A stretch of 64,000 nucleotides of DNA from Nostoc sp. CENA543 (GCF_002896875.1 NZ_CP023278.1:5216501-5280500); one strand, 5' to 3'. Positions 9,341-18,599 are shown, numbered from the stretch's first letter. Program-made: numbers and translations. The notes: generated by a model from the sequence alone, not told the origin.

Positions 9341-11050
9341 TTAATCTAAAAGGTGGCTAATTTTGCCTTTGACAGCTGATATCGCTACCGTTCTTGGGGA
9401 AGCTAAATAGTTTTTACCTGTGGGATCACCACTGCGGCCTTTAAAGTTGCGATTGGTGGCATAAATCCCAGCTTCTTCTTTGTCCAATACCCCAATTCCA
9501 GAGTTGATACAAGCTCCGCAACCTGACTTGAGAATCTGCGCCCCCGCTTGGGCAAAAATATCTAAATAGCCCAGAGCTTGCGCTTGTTCACGAATTTCTA
9601 TAGAAGCAGGTACTATATATAAGTTCACGCCGTCTGCTAGTTGACGACCCTGTAATACTTCCGCCGCTTGAGCTAAATCGTAGAGTTTTCCGCCTGTACA
9701 AGAGCCGATAAAAGCTTTAGTAATGGGAGTATCTTCTAACTGACTAATGGGTACTACTTGGTCTGGTTTGGGAGGACGCGCCACTTGTGGTTCTAGGTGG
9801 CTGAGGTCAAATTGATAAACTTTTTCGTACTCCGCATCAGCATCGGCGATGATCTCTGTAAATTCCTGCTGAGAGCGACTGTTGACATAATTGCGGGTAA
9901 TTTCATCAGGGACAATCAAACCACAAATAGCCCCGCATTCCACTGCCATATTAGCTAGAGTCAGACGCTCATCAAAGGGTAGTTGAGCGAGGATGGAGCC
10001 TCTAAACTCCATCACTTTACCCGTCGCCCCTGCACAACCAAGTTGCCCCAGGATAAACAAGATAATATCCTTAGCACTGATATGGGGTGGGAGATTTCCA
10101 GATAATTCAAACACTAGTGTGGATGGCACACGCATCCACATATCCCCCGTAGCATAGATATTGGCCATGTCTGTAGTGCCGACCCCTGTGGCAAAAGCTC
10201 CTAATGCTCCGTGGGTGCAAGTATGGGAATCTGTACCGGCGATGATCATTCCTGGGCGGACAAATCCCTTTTCTGGGAGTAAAACGTGACAAATCCCTGC
10301 GGCTTCACCAGGGGAAACCATGTCAAATAAATGACATCCTTGGTCTTGAGCAAACTGAATCATCTGCTCATACATCAGGTCAGCTCGGCGGTCATCACGG
10401 ATATCATTGACTTGGATGAAGTGGTCGGCAACTAAAACTACCTTTTGTGCATCCCACAATTTTGCCCCTTCTCCATAGTTTTCATAGAATGTCTTAGCTA
10501 CAGGCGCGGCTACGGCATCATGAGAGAGGGCTAAATCTACTTGGGCAAATACCACTTCTCCAGGTCGGACGTAGGAATTACCGGAGGCTTTAGCTAGGAG
10601 TTTCTCAACTAAAGTCATGGGTCTTGGGGGTGTGACGCTCTGAGGAACGGTAATTTTGCCCTGACGACGCATCTGATTAAAGGGTATCAGTCCACCTGCT
10701 TGAGCGATCGCATCAACTACCGGATTTTCTTGTTTTTCTCCGAGAATCTCTAAAGCTAGCCCAATATTGATACTATTTCTATAAAAAATTTCTGCAAAAG
10801 ATTGTGCCTGAATCTTTTTAATACCGGCGGCTTTCAAGGCTATGGGGGCAATTTCTCGACTAGAGCCACAGCCGAAATTTTTCCCGGCGACAATCACGTT
10901 ATATTTTTGTAATTCTCCTATGCCAATCACATGTTCTAAAGCATAGTTTTTGAGATTTTCTGGATCATATGTAGTAGCTCGATTGGCAGGAATAATATCA
11001 TCAGTATTGATATCATCTCCTAGATATAAGATTTTATCTGTATGACTCAT
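9341..11050 (-). CDS. hphCD: Fused isopropylmalate-isomerase-like protein HphCD
   Basis: A 569-residue fusion of the two aconitase-superfamily subunits. The LeuD-like swivel domain comes first (residues 1-145, with GDDINTDDIIPA and NFGCGSSREIAP), then the LeuC-like catalytic part (about 150-569). The three iron-sulfur cysteines are visible at C451 (GSCTGG), C511 and C514 (SGCGACINSG). Normal leucine synthesis uses separate LeuC and LeuD; a fused version next to an IPMDH paralog and an NRPS is the known hphCD arrangement of Nostoc, which isomerises benzylmalate-type acids during homophenylalanine/homotyrosine synthesis. It overlaps the end of hphB by 17 bases, so the two are probably translationally coupled. 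Homotyrosine is a standard anabaenopeptin residue, which links this gene to the NRPS downstream. A housekeeping leucine role is less likely. Confidence 0.85.
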   Translation of the reverse strand: MSHTDKILYLGDDINTDDIIPANRATTYDPENLKNYALEHVIGIGELQKYNVIVAGKNFGCGSSREIAPIALKAAGIKKIQAQSFAEIFYRNSINIGLALEILGEKQENPVVDAIAQAGGLIPFNQMRRQGKITVPQSVTPPRPMTLVEKLLAKASGNSYVRPGEVVFAQVDLALSHDAVAAPVAKTFYENYGEGAKLWDAQKVVLVADHFIQVNDIRDDRRADLMYEQMIQFAQDQGCHLFDMVSPGEAAGICHVLLPEKGFVRPGMIIAGTDSHTCTHGALGAFATGVGTTDMANIYATGDMWMRVPSTLVFELSGNLPPHISAKDIILFILGQLGCAGATGKVMEFRGSILAQLPFDERLTLANMAVECGAICGLIVPDEITRNYVNSRSQQEFTEIIADADAEYEKVYQFDLSHLEPQVARPPKPDQVVPISQLEDTPITKAFIGSCTGGKLYDLAQAAEVLQGRQLADGVNLYIVPASIEIREQAQALGYLDIFAQAGAQILKSGCGACINSGIGVLDKEEAGIYATNRNFKGRSGDPTGKNYLASPRTVAISAVKGKISHLLD

Positions 11051-12125
11051 AAAGCACCCCGAATTCAGAATCTTGTGCGCGAGAAAGTTCTTCTAATAAA
11101 AGGTCAATTAGTTCTTCAGTATTGACTAATATTTCTGAGCCTTGAGGAGACAAATCAGCGGTTCGATATCCTTTCGCTAAAACTCTATCTTGTGCTGCGA
11201 GAATACGTTGGACAGCACCAGCTTCTCCCCATTGTTGCAGCATTAAAACACAAGCTCCCAATGTTCCCAAGGGATTAGCAATTCCTCTTCCTGCAATGTC
11301 TGGAGCTGTACCGTGGATGGCTTCGTATAGTCCAAAGCCATTTGCATTGAGACTCGCTGACCCTAATAAACCCACAGATCCAATTAATGCTCCGCCAATA
11401 TCACTGAGAATATCCCCAAACAAATTACTAGCTAAAATCACATCAAATCTTTGGGGATTTAAAACCATTTGCATGGCTAGGTTGTCTACCAACATTGGCT
11501 CTACAATCACGCCAGGAAAGTTGCTAGCTTCTTCTTGTACTAGACGAGTCCAAGGTAAATGAGGTAAAGCATTTTCTTTGTGGGCGACAGTTAATAGTCC
11601 GCGACGTTTTTGGGCTTTTTGCAGGGCTTGTCGCGCAATCCGGCGAATTTCGTCATCGTAGTAGAGCATGGTGTGATATCCATAGGCTCCCCGCTCATCT
11701 ACAGACCTCCCCGCAGGGCCAAAATAAATGCCACTGACTAATTCTCGAATCACGAGTATATCTAGATTTTGGACTTTTTCTGGCCGGAGGCTAGATTTAT
11801 CCAGCAGACTGTCAAACATCCGAATTGGACGCAGATTACAAAATAAATCGTAGTGTTTTCGCAGTTCTAGCAGTCCACCTTGAGTAACTGCACCAAATAC
11901 AATCCCGTCCGAGCCATCACATAAGTCAGCTGTGATTTTAGGAAAGTAACTCCCAAATTTGTCTAAGGCTGTTTTACCAAGCCAGCCGTAGTCTACTTGT
12001 AAGTTAAATTTCTCCAATTTAGCAACGTATTGCAAAACTTTGAGGGAGGCTTCTACAACCTCTGCTCCAATTCCTTCTCCATGAATGGCAACGATACGAT
12101 AAGACGGTTTACTTAAAGAATTCAT
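11034..12125 (-). CDS. hphB: 3-isopropylmalate dehydrogenase paralog HphB
   Basis: A 363-residue beta-decarboxylating dehydrogenase of the IPMDH/isocitrate dehydrogenase family. Visible signatures are the substrate arginines in LRKHYDLFCNLRP, the IRELVSGIYFG segment, the metal site NLFGDILSD, GLLGSASL and the NAD-binding segment EAIHGTAPDIAG. In Nostoc, HphB oxidatively decarboxylates the homologated intermediate on the route to homophenylalanine or homotyrosine, as LeuB does for leucine. It is the first gene of the minus-strand hph pair and overlaps hphCD by 17 bases. The hphA gene (benzylmalate synthase, a LeuA paralog) is not in the window. LeuB is the alternative reading, but the fused partner and NRPS context favour HphB. 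Confidence 0.8.
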   Translation of the reverse strand: MNSLSKPSYRIVAIHGEGIGAEVVEASLKVLQYVAKLEKFNLQVDYGWLGKTALDKFGSYFPKITADLCDGSDGIVFGAVTQGGLLELRKHYDLFCNLRPIRMFDSLLDKSSLRPEKVQNLDILVIRELVSGIYFGPAGRSVDERGAYGYHTMLYYDDEIRRIARQALQKAQKRRGLLTVAHKENALPHLPWTRLVQEEASNFPGVIVEPMLVDNLAMQMVLNPQRFDVILASNLFGDILSDIGGALIGSVGLLGSASLNANGFGLYEAIHGTAPDIAGRGIANPLGTLGACVLMLQQWGEAGAVQRILAAQDRVLAKGYRTADLSPQGSEILVNTEELIDLLLEELSRAQDSEFGVLYESYR

Positions 12126-12536
12126 TTTTTTGCATTTGTTAACTTGGTGAGATTCAACTCATCCTGAACCAATAATTTTTACTCTGTATGACTAAGATAG
12201 TTTTTACTATTTACAAAATTATTCGATTTATTATGTTTTATTTGATATTTGAAAATAATGGTATTTTTTTACATAAATTTGGAATTTTGCCTTAGCATAA
12301 TCCCATCTTTAATAAGGAAATGCAATAACATTTAGGACAGTTAAGATTTTACTTAAATAATTGTGTGGACAGTTAAGACATTTAATTAGAACCCAATACT
12401 GGTAGGGATCACAAAGAGTTTATTATTTGTAGCACAGAAGTTTCTTCAGCAATTATTATCAAAATCACAAGGCGATCGCACCCAGACTTGAATCTCAATC
12501 AGATGCGATCGCCTATTCATGATTTTGAGCTAAATT
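12126..12536. other. Gene-free stretch between hphB and dnaJ
   Basis: Strongly AT-rich 411-base stretch containing the 5' region of hphB and the 3' region of dnaJ, both on the minus strand. Two GCGATCGC copies lie near 12472 and 12505. I see no short gene and no clear intrinsic terminator. Confidence 0.4.
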
Positions 12537-13538
12537 TTACAGTTTGACTTGCTGTAAATGACTCCGAGGATTATAAGTACGGATAGCCCGGATTTTCTCA
12601 TAATATTCTCGTTCTTGTTGGCTCATGTCTTTTGGTGGTGCGATCGCCACTTTCACTAACTGGTCGCCTCTGCCACCTTTGGTTAAAGGCCAACCTTTAC
12701 CCCGCAAACGCAAGGATTGACCAGAACGGACACCAGCCGGTAACTTCACATTTACACTACCGTCGGGAGTCGGAACATCAATTGACGCACCCAAAGCAGC
12801 TTCATCGGGTGTAATGGGGACTTCACAGACTAAATTATCCCCTTCAATTTGGAAAAATGAGTGTGGTTGTAATTCTACTTTTAAATACAAATCACCCCGT
12901 TGTTGAGTCATGGGGTTAAATTGACCTTTACCCTTTACCCGTAAACGATTACCAGGTTTTGCACCAGGAGGGATACGAACTTCTAAATTTTCATTACCCA
13001 GGCTAAAACGCTTTTGAGTACCTGCAAATGCTTCAGCAAAAGTTAAAGTAATCGTCGCTTCCGTATCTTGCGCGCCACCTGTGCCTACATCTTGAAACCC
13101 GAAGTCCCCAAAACCACCATAGCCACCCCCAGGTCGGCCGCCAGGGGTGCGATAGGAATAATTTTGCCTGCCTCCACCACGAGGCGCACCACCGCCAAAG
13201 CGTCCTAGTAATTCGTTGATAAATTCATCAAAAGTGCCGTATTGACTAAAGTCAAAGCCATTCATATCAACACCAGCACCACCAGGGAAGCCACCATCCC
13301 CTACCTGTCGCCAATATTGACCAAATTGGTCGTATTTTTTGCGTTTATCTGCATCTGATAACACTTCATAAGCTTCATTCACTTCTTTGAAGCTTGCTTC
13401 AGCCTGCTTATTACCAGGATTAACATCAGGGTGATACTTGCGGGCTAGTTTGCGAAACGCCTGTTTAATTTCTTCAGGACTGGCAGTTTTACTAACTCCC
13501 AAAATCGCGTAATAGTCCTTGAAGTCGGTTGCAGCCAT
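12537..13538 (-). CDS. dnaJ: DnaJ/CbpA-type Hsp40 co-chaperone
   Basis: A 333-residue J-domain protein. The J domain occupies residues 1-75 with the HPD tripeptide (KYHPDVNPG) that stimulates DnaK ATPase. A glycine-rich linker (about 95-155, many GG pairs) follows, then two C-terminal substrate-binding beta domains (160-320; [19 protein letters not shown] and [19 protein letters not shown] repeats). There is no CxxCxGxG zinc region, so this is a class II (CbpA-like) DnaJ of normal length. The ATG has GGAGG about eight bases upstream. It stands alone on the minus strand, with more than 400 bases free on both sides. Expected role: cytosolic protein folding with DnaK. No tie to the peptide genes is seen. 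Confidence 0.9.
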   Translation of the reverse strand: MAATDFKDYYAILGVSKTASPEEIKQAFRKLARKYHPDVNPGNKQAEASFKEVNEAYEVLSDADKRKKYDQFGQYWRQVGDGGFPGGAGVDMNGFDFSQYGTFDEFINELLGRFGGGAPRGGGRQNYSYRTPGGRPGGGYGGFGDFGFQDVGTGGAQDTEATITLTFAEAFAGTQKRFSLGNENLEVRIPPGAKPGNRLRVKGKGQFNPMTQQRGDLYLKVELQPHSFFQIEGDNLVCEVPITPDEAALGASIDVPTPDGSVNVKLPAGVRSGQSLRLRGKGWPLTKGGRGDQLVKVAIAPPKDMSQQEREYYEKIRAIRTYNPRSHLQQVKL

Positions 13539-14213
13539 CTACCAGCCTCCTGTAAAAATTATCTTTAAGTTTTTTTTCTAAGATGAGAGATTTTGTTTTT
13601 GCTAGGTATAGTCCCAAGCATAAATAATTATGATTTTAAATTAATAAACAATATCTATAGATACAGTAACCCTACCTGTTTTTTGAAAATAACCGTACAT
13701 CTATAGCGATTCTGTTCTAACTTGAAAGTTCATAGCCTTGGCAGGAAACGGGGAATGGGGAATGAGGAATAGGGAATTGAGAGATAATTTATGTATTATT
13801 TTTCTTGATAGCTCTAGATTCTGATTGACAAAATCCCCCGCATCAGCTTGTACTAGATGCAGGGGATTCTAGAGTTAAATAGTCTGTATCTCTCGTTTAG
13901 AGAATGTCATCTCGGAAATTTGGCAATAAAAAAGGCAGGAAGACCTACCTTGTAACCCAAAAAAAGCATTTTGTAACCAAATACATTATTACTATGTCAG
14001 AGAGTTATGGCAGCAATATTACGACCATACGACAAGTATGTGAAGAATGAGGAAGGGTGAAGGAACTTACCTTGATGGCAAGGGGGGCAGGTATGAGGCA
14101 GGGGGACAGGGTGCAGGGTGCAGGGGGAAAGACAGTTGTTTGGAAGCAGATAAATTAGATAGTTTATTTTCTGGAAGCCCCAACAGTGTTGGCTGTTTAC
14201 TAATGACTGTTTA
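13539..14213. other. Gene-free stretch with low-complexity repeats and a hairpin
   Basis: 675 bases between dnaJ and the devA-like gene. It holds low-complexity GGGGAATGGGGAATG-type and GCAGGGTGCAGGG-type repeats, and an imperfect hairpin at 13832-13868 (AATCCCC-c-GCATC paired with GATGC-a-GGGGATT, 11-base loop). The hairpin lacks a strong T-run. No short conserved gene was recognised. Confidence 0.4.
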
Positions 14214-14250
14214 CTAATGACTAATGACTAATGACTTCTGACTATTGACT
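14193..14250. repeat. Heptanucleotide tandem repeat (ACTAATG type)
   Basis: Tandem ACTAATG/ACTGTTT units run into the 3' end of the devA-like gene. Read on the minus strand they encode roughly its last ten residues and its TAG stop. Confidence 0.75.
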
Positions 14251-14915
14251 AATTTGCCGTCTTCCATATGTACAATGCGATCAGCAATGTCGAGGATGCG
14301 ATTGTCATGAGTCACCATCAAGATAGTACAACCTTGTTCTTGAGCAAGTTTTTGCATCAGGTTGACTACATCTCGACCAGACTGGCTATCTAAAGCTGCT
14401 GTAGGTTCATCAGCTAAAACAATTTGGGGATGGCTGACTAAAGCGCGTGCGATCGCCACTCTTTGTTTTTGACCTCCAGACATTTGGCTGGGATAATAAT
14501 GGAGGCGATTTCCTAACCCCACTTGTTCTAAAATCTGCACTGCACGAGTTTCTATTTCCTCAAGTTCAATATGCTGGTGTAACTCTAAGCCCATTTTGAC
14601 GTTTTGTAGTGCTGTTAAACTACCGTGGAGGTTATGAGATTGAAATATATAGCCGTTATTGCGTCGCGCCTGGACTAATTTTTCCGCATCCGCACCACAG
14701 AGTTCTCGTCCTAACACTTGTAAACTCCCACACTGTGCAGAACGCAATCCACCCACTAAGGTTAATAATGTAGTTTTACCAGAACCAGACGGCCCGGTTA
14801 AAATTACAATTTCACCTTGATTAATTTCCAAGTTGATATTACATAAAACTTGCTTACGCAGTGAACCATTACCAAAGTAATGGTCAAGATTCCGAATAGA
14901 AATGGCAGTAAACAT
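14214..14915 (-). CDS. devA: ABC transporter ATPase, DevA type
   Basis: A 233-residue ABC ATPase of the MacB/LolD/DevA group. Walker A reads GPSGSGKTTLL, the signature MSGGQKQRV, and Walker B IVLADEPTAALD; the switch histidine is in MVTHDNR. It would power the exporter whose permease and membrane-fusion protein are encoded directly upstream on the same strand (order devB-devC-devA). DevBCA of Anabaena exports heterocyst envelope glycolipids through TolC; Nostoc genomes carry several paralogs, so this copy's substrate is open. The last ten or so residues (about QKSLVISH) are encoded by the heptanucleotide repeat at 14193-14250 and are unlikely to belong to the ancestral protein. Family certain, substrate unknown. 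Confidence 0.85.
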   Translation of the reverse strand: MFTAISIRNLDHYFGNGSLRKQVLCNINLEINQGEIVILTGPSGSGKTTLLTLVGGLRSAQCGSLQVLGRELCGADAEKLVQARRNNGYIFQSHNLHGSLTALQNVKMGLELHQHIELEEIETRAVQILEQVGLGNRLHYYPSQMSGGQKQRVAIARALVSHPQIVLADEPTAALDSQSGRDVVNLMQKLAQEQGCTILMVTHDNRILDIADRIVHMEDGKLVNSQKSLVISH

Positions 14916-15002
14916 GATTAGGGAATGGGGAATTGGGAATGGGGCATTGGAAGGTAGACAAGGTGGACAAGGTAGACAAGGTAGACAAGGAAGAAGAAGT
15001 GT

Positions 15003-15047
15003 TAATAACTATTGACTGTTGACTATTGACTATTGACTATTGACTAA
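15003..15047. repeat. Heptanucleotide tandem repeat (TTGACTA type)
   Basis: Six tandem TTGACTA/TTGACTG units in the devC-devA spacer; the last unit supplies the TAG stop codon of the devC-like gene on the minus strand. It is preceded by an AAGGTAGAC-type repeat near 14955-14990. Confidence 0.8.
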
Positions 15048-16210
15048 AACATATCTGCGGGGTCGGCGGCTTGTAGTTTACGTGTGGCGATCGCACCCGA
15101 AATTGCACACATAATAATAGTTAGTATCAATACCTGCAATGCGCGCATGATGGTCATGTAGATGGGTAAATTAGTGGCACTACGGGTTAATTGATAAAGT
15201 CCTAAAGATACTACTAACCCTGGGAAAAATCCTAATAAGGCTAAAATTACAGCTTCTTCAAAAATCACACCTAGCAGGTAATAATGACGATATCCTATGG
15301 CTTTAAAGGTGGCATATTCTTTCAGATGGGCATTCACATCTGTAGATAAAACCTGATAAACAATAATTACGCCTACTACAAAACCCATTGATACCCCAAT
15401 GCTAAAAATGAATCCTATGGGAGAATTAGTCCGCCAAAAATTATTTTCAAATTCAATAAATTGCTGATGGGTTAACACTTTAACATCTTGTGATAGCCGT
15501 GATTGTAAAGCAGCTTGCACTTGTTGAATATTCGCCCCTGGTTTTAATTTAATTAAGCCTAAACTGACACTAGAAACTTGTTGTCGAGGAAAAAACCGCA
15601 GGAAATTTTCATCACTGGTAATTAACGTCCCATCAGCCCCAAAGGAAGCCCCTAATTTAAATAACCCACTAATAGTAACTGTCCGCCGTTCTAATTCTGT
15701 CTTGACGGTTTGACCCTGTTCTAATTGAGCAATGGTTGCTTGATAATCTCCCCTGGCTGCACGGTCGAATAAAACTGTATCTGGTAATTTGATTTCTGAA
15801 CGCTTTTGGTTAACTTCAGGAAAATCAACAGCAGGTTTATCTGGATTAATCCCAATCACTAAAATCTCTGTATCACGGCGGGTTTGAGGGTTTTTCCACA
15901 CCATATTACTCACATACATCGCCTCTGCTGACTTTACCCCCGGAACATCTAATGCTTGATATAATCGCCGTCGAGAAAAGGTAGAAATGCGTTGTAGGTT
16001 GCGAGTTTGTGAGCCGATGAGAATAATATCTGCTTGTAAGTTGCGATGTAGCTGAGTATTACTGTCATACAAAGCGGCTTGAAATCCTAGCTGCATAAAC
16101 ATCAGTAAGTCCGCAAAAGCAATACCTGATAATGCTACTAACAGCCGACTTTTTTCATGACTTAATTGCAGCCAACCTAAAGGTGTCCGCCGTCGTAGTT
16201 GTTGAAACAT
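15044..16210 (-). CDS. devC: ABC exporter permease, DevC type
   Basis: A 388-residue MacB/FtsX-like permease. Near the N-terminus is one membrane helix (about residues 23-45), then a large extracytoplasmic domain (about 50-260), then three helices in the C-terminal third, the usual DevC topology. I start it at the ATG at 16208-16210 because the protein then begins with the family pattern RRRTPLGWLQLSHEKSRLLVAL. A longer GTG frame to 16267 reads through a CCCCAATC repeat and is unlikely. No good ribosome binding site is visible. It lies between the fusion protein and the ATPase genes. The start choice is the main uncertainty. Confidence 0.85.
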   Translation of the reverse strand: MFQQLRRRTPLGWLQLSHEKSRLLVALSGIAFADLLMFMQLGFQAALYDSNTQLHRNLQADIILIGSQTRNLQRISTFSRRRLYQALDVPGVKSAEAMYVSNMVWKNPQTRRDTEILVIGINPDKPAVDFPEVNQKRSEIKLPDTVLFDRAARGDYQATIAQLEQGQTVKTELERRTVTISGLFKLGASFGADGTLITSDENFLRFFPRQQVSSVSLGLIKLKPGANIQQVQAALQSRLSQDVKVLTHQQFIEFENNFWRTNSPIGFIFSIGVSMGFVVGVIIVYQVLSTDVNAHLKEYATFKAIGYRHYYLLGVIFEEAVILALLGFFPGLVVSLGLYQLTRSATNLPIYMTIMRALQVLILTIIMCAISGAIATRKLQAADPADMF

Positions 16211-16287
16211 AATTTTGGGATTGGGGATTGGGAGTGAGTTTAGGGATGTAGAGGAAAGATATTTCACCTTTTACCTTTTGCCTTCTC

Positions 16288-16390
16288 ATACCAATTCACT
16301 AAAGTCATAAAACAGATCCAAATTAAGAACCCCTTACAAAATAGGGATTTCTTAATTTTGAATTTTGAATTTTGAATTTTGAATTGGTAT
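16288..16390. repeat. Inverted-repeat element with ATACCAATTC ends
   Basis: Inverted repeats ATACCAATTC (16288-16297) and GAATTGGTAT (16381-16390) bound about 100 bases that include several tandem AATTTTG units. It sits in the devB-devC spacer. A related element with ACCAATTCA ends lies at 50955-51071. Confidence 0.5.
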
Positions 16391-17586
16391 CACAACTCGA
16401 TTACTGCTTTAACTTGCATATTGGTTAAATCAGCCGCTTGTTGACTAGAGGTGGTGTTGAGACGGATTTGGACTTCTACAACTCGGTTGTCAATGTTGCT
16501 TGTGGGGTCTGTGTTGACGACGTTTTGTCGCTTGATTTGTAAGCCTTTGCGTTCAACAGTACCTTGCATTTCTGCGGGTAGATAATCACCAATGATTCGC
16601 ACTGACTGTCCAACTTTGACTTTGCTGATGTCGCTTTCGTAAACTTCGGCGATGACGTACATTTGACTAGTCTGTCCAATTTCAGCAATCCCACTACTGG
16701 AAACTATTTCTCCTGGTTGGGTGTGAATTGCTAAGACTTGTCCATCTTGGGGTGATCGCACGTAAGCTTGGTTAAGATTAACCTGGGCTTGATTCATCGC
16801 TGCTAAAGCACTATTGACTTCGGCTACTGCTGCTACTACGTCTACACCCCTAACTTCGGTGATTTGTGCTAAGTTAGCTTCGGCTTCTTGTAGTTTTTGC
16901 TGGCTGCTCATTTGCAGGCGTTGTAGCTGTGCTTGAGCTTCTTGCAGGTTCTTTTGGGCAGTTTCTAGGCGCAAGCGTTGGCTATCACTTTGGGAAGCAG
17001 AAATTGCCCCTTGTTGATACAGTGTTTGATAACGTTGATTTTCTATTAAAGCGTTCTGCACTTCGGCTTGTAATCTTGCTACCGTAGCAGTTTGTGCAGC
17101 TATGTCACCTTTAGCTTCTACTTGCAGACGAGCTATGATGGCTTGTTGGGCTGTCACTTCCCCTTTTTTCGCTCCGGCTTTAGTGCGGTCTAGATTAGCT
17201 TGTGCGACTTTTACCTTTTCTTTTGCTGCTTTTAAGGCAGCTTCTAACTTGTCGTGGCTGTCTAAAATCGCAATTACTTGTCCAGCTTTTACCCTGTCTC
17301 CCTCTTTTACCAATAATTGCTCTACCCGACTGCCTTCACTGGATGTAGTCGCCGAAAGTTGAATAACATTCCCCTTGGGTTCAATTCGTCCTAAAGCGGT
17401 TATTGTTTTTAGCTCTGTGAATAATGTTGTTGGTGCTTGTACCTTCTGACTGGACGCTTCCCTGATTCTAAATGCTGTAAAAACACTGATTCCTATGGAT
17501 GTAAAAGATACAAAAATAGCTAAAAAAATGGCTCGCCGTAAAATCGGTTGAGGAGAAAATGAACGGTCTAGCTTTGAATTATGCAC
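16390..17586 (-). CDS. devB: Membrane fusion protein (HlyD family), DevB type
   Basis: A periplasmic adaptor of the HlyD/DevB family, about 398 residues. One N-terminal membrane helix lies near residues 18-40, then half a lipoyl-like domain (VEQLLVKEGDRVKAGQVIAILD), a long Ala/Gln-rich coiled coil (about 115-265), the second lipoyl half (VRSPQDGQVLAIHTQPGEIV) and a beta-barrel segment. It would bridge the DevC/DevA pump to a TolC-like outer channel. The GTG at 17584-17586 has AAAGG nine bases upstream and is preferred over the TTG at 17605-17607. It is the first gene of the minus-strand operon and divergent from the TetR gene, whose operators lie in the shared spacer. Family certain; start moderately sure. 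Confidence 0.85.
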   Translation of the reverse strand: MHNSKLDRSFSPQPILRRAIFLAIFVSFTSIGISVFTAFRIREASSQKVQAPTTLFTELKTITALGRIEPKGNVIQLSATTSSEGSRVEQLLVKEGDRVKAGQVIAILDSHDKLEAALKAAKEKVKVAQANLDRTKAGAKKGEVTAQQAIIARLQVEAKGDIAAQTATVARLQAEVQNALIENQRYQTLYQQGAISASQSDSQRLRLETAQKNLQEAQAQLQRLQMSSQQKLQEAEANLAQITEVRGVDVVAAVAEVNSALAAMNQAQVNLNQAYVRSPQDGQVLAIHTQPGEIVSSSGIAEIGQTSQMYVIAEVYESDISKVKVGQSVRIIGDYLPAEMQGTVERKGLQIKRQNVVNTDPTSNIDNRVVEVQIRLNTTSSQQAADLTNMQVKAVIEL

Positions 17587-17621
17587 AATCGCATACCTTT
17601 GTAGCAATTTTAGTGCTGAGT

Positions 17622-17658
17622 GGTGTTAGCGGTAGCGCGGCGTTTAGCCGGTGCTGAG
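17622..17658. repeat. Dispersed 37-base repeat, copy 1
   Basis: Copy of a unit that reads approximately GTTAGCGGTAGCGCGGCGTT followed by TAGCCGGTGCTGAG, embedded in ATGAGTA-type tandem repeats. Further copies lie at 17688-17724, 20921-20957, 20952-20990 and 45399-45437. Confidence 0.75.
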
Positions 17659-17687
17659 TAATGAGTAATGAGTAATGAGTAATGAGT

Positions 17688-17724
17688 GGTGTTAGTGGTA
17701 GCGCGGCGTTTAACTGGTGCTAAG
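17688..17724. repeat. Dispersed 37-base repeat, copy 2
   Basis: Diverged second copy of the unit at 17622-17658 (GTTAGTGGTAGCGCGGCGTT then TAACTGGTGCTAAG), separated from copy 1 by ATGAGTA tandem units. Confidence 0.7.
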
Positions 17725-17875
17725 TTAGGAAATCAATACTACCTTGTCTACCTTGTCTACCTTGTCCACCCAGTCCCCAATCCCCCAATCCCCAACTACT
17801 CACCCGTCCTGATAACTAATACAGATACTCTTATATGCTTAATGTCGGCTCAATATCTGAACTGAGATATACAAA

Positions 17876-17890
17876 ACTAAACGGTTTAGT
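17876..17890. promoter_or_regulatory. Palindromic operator candidate 1 for the TetR regulator
   Basis: ACTAAAC-G-GTTTAGT is a perfect 7+1+7 palindrome. It lies immediately upstream of a TATAAT hexamer at 17893-17898 that could be the -10 box of the TetR gene. The same half-site recurs in the second palindrome 16 bases on, as expected for repressor binding. Confidence 0.65.
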
Positions 17891-17906
17891 CTTATAATAT
17901 GATTAT

Positions 17907-17926
17907 ACTAAACTGACTAGTTTAGT
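17907..17926. promoter_or_regulatory. Palindromic operator candidate 2 for the TetR regulator
   Basis: ACTAAAC-TGACTA-GTTTAGT has the same 7-base half-sites as the first palindrome but a 6-base spacer. It lies just downstream of the TATAAT hexamer, so binding here would block transcription start or early elongation of the TetR gene, and possibly of the divergent devBCA-type operon. Confidence 0.65.
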
Positions 17927-17981
17927 CAAGCGATGCCTATTTTATAAAGTCGCTACGCCACTCCAAAGGATTGAATCATAT

Positions 17982-18599
17982 ATGGCACGCCCAAAAGCTG
18001 GGGATACAGAACGCTCAAATTCTACCGAAAAGATTGAAAAAATTCTGCAAGGAGCGATGCAGGAATTTTTGGCGCATGGCTATGCGGCTACGAGTATGGA
18101 TAAAGTTGCAGAGGCGGCGGGAGTTTCTAAAGCCACGGTTTACAGTCATTTTCAGGATAAAGAGGGACTATTTAGAGCCTTAATTGAGAAATTAGCGATC
18201 AAACGGTTTCATTCGATTTTGGGTACACAGCCTTTACAGGGAGAACCTTATATAGTGCTGCGACGACTAGCTAAAACGGCTTTAAATCAAATGGTCAATG
18301 ACCCTGAATACCAATCATTTGAGCGTTTGTTGATGGGAGAGTCAGCACGATTTCCAGAGTTAGCACAGGTGTTTATTGGTAGTATTGCCAAACCAGCTAT
18401 AGAAACTATTAGTAAATATCTTGCTTCCCGTTCTGAACTGAATATTCCTGACCCAGAAGCCACCGCCAGAATTTTGATTGGCTCATTAGTGCATTTTGTG
18501 ATGACGCAAGAGATTATGCACGGTAAAGATATTATGCCAATGGAGAGCGATCGCTTGATTGATGCCTTGACTCATTTAATTATCAACTGTGCTGAATAA
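17982..18599 (+). CDS. TetR/AcrR-family transcriptional regulator
   Basis: A 205-residue TetR-type repressor. The N-terminal helix-turn-helix (about residues 15-62) has the family pattern FLAHGYAATSMDKVAEAAGVSKATVYSHFQDKEGLF; the C-terminal helices form the ligand pocket and dimer surface and are not recognised further (AefR/TetR_C-like). AAGGAT lies upstream of the ATG. The gene is divergent from the devBCA-type exporter, and two palindromes with the same half-site lie between them. The likely job is autoregulation plus repression of the exporter until a substrate or inducer binds, as for AcrR. The ligand is unknown. Confidence 0.9.
   Translation: MARPKAGDTERSNSTEKIEKILQGAMQEFLAHGYAATSMDKVAEAAGVSKATVYSHFQDKEGLFRALIEKLAIKRFHSILGTQPLQGEPYIVLRRLAKTALNQMVNDPEYQSFERLLMGESARFPELAQVFIGSIAKPAIETISKYLASRSELNIPDPEATARILIGSLVHFVMTQEIMHGKDIMPMESDRLIDALTHLIINCAE

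Larger units (their letters stand above)
17608..17981. other. Divergent control region, devB-like and TetR genes
   Basis: Spacer of about 375 bases. The devB side is filled with two copies of a 37-base dispersed repeat, ATGAGTA tandem units and CTACCTTGT/CCCCAATC low-complexity repeats. The TetR side contains the palindromes listed separately. The repeats could separate the devB promoter from its coding region. Confidence 0.5.
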
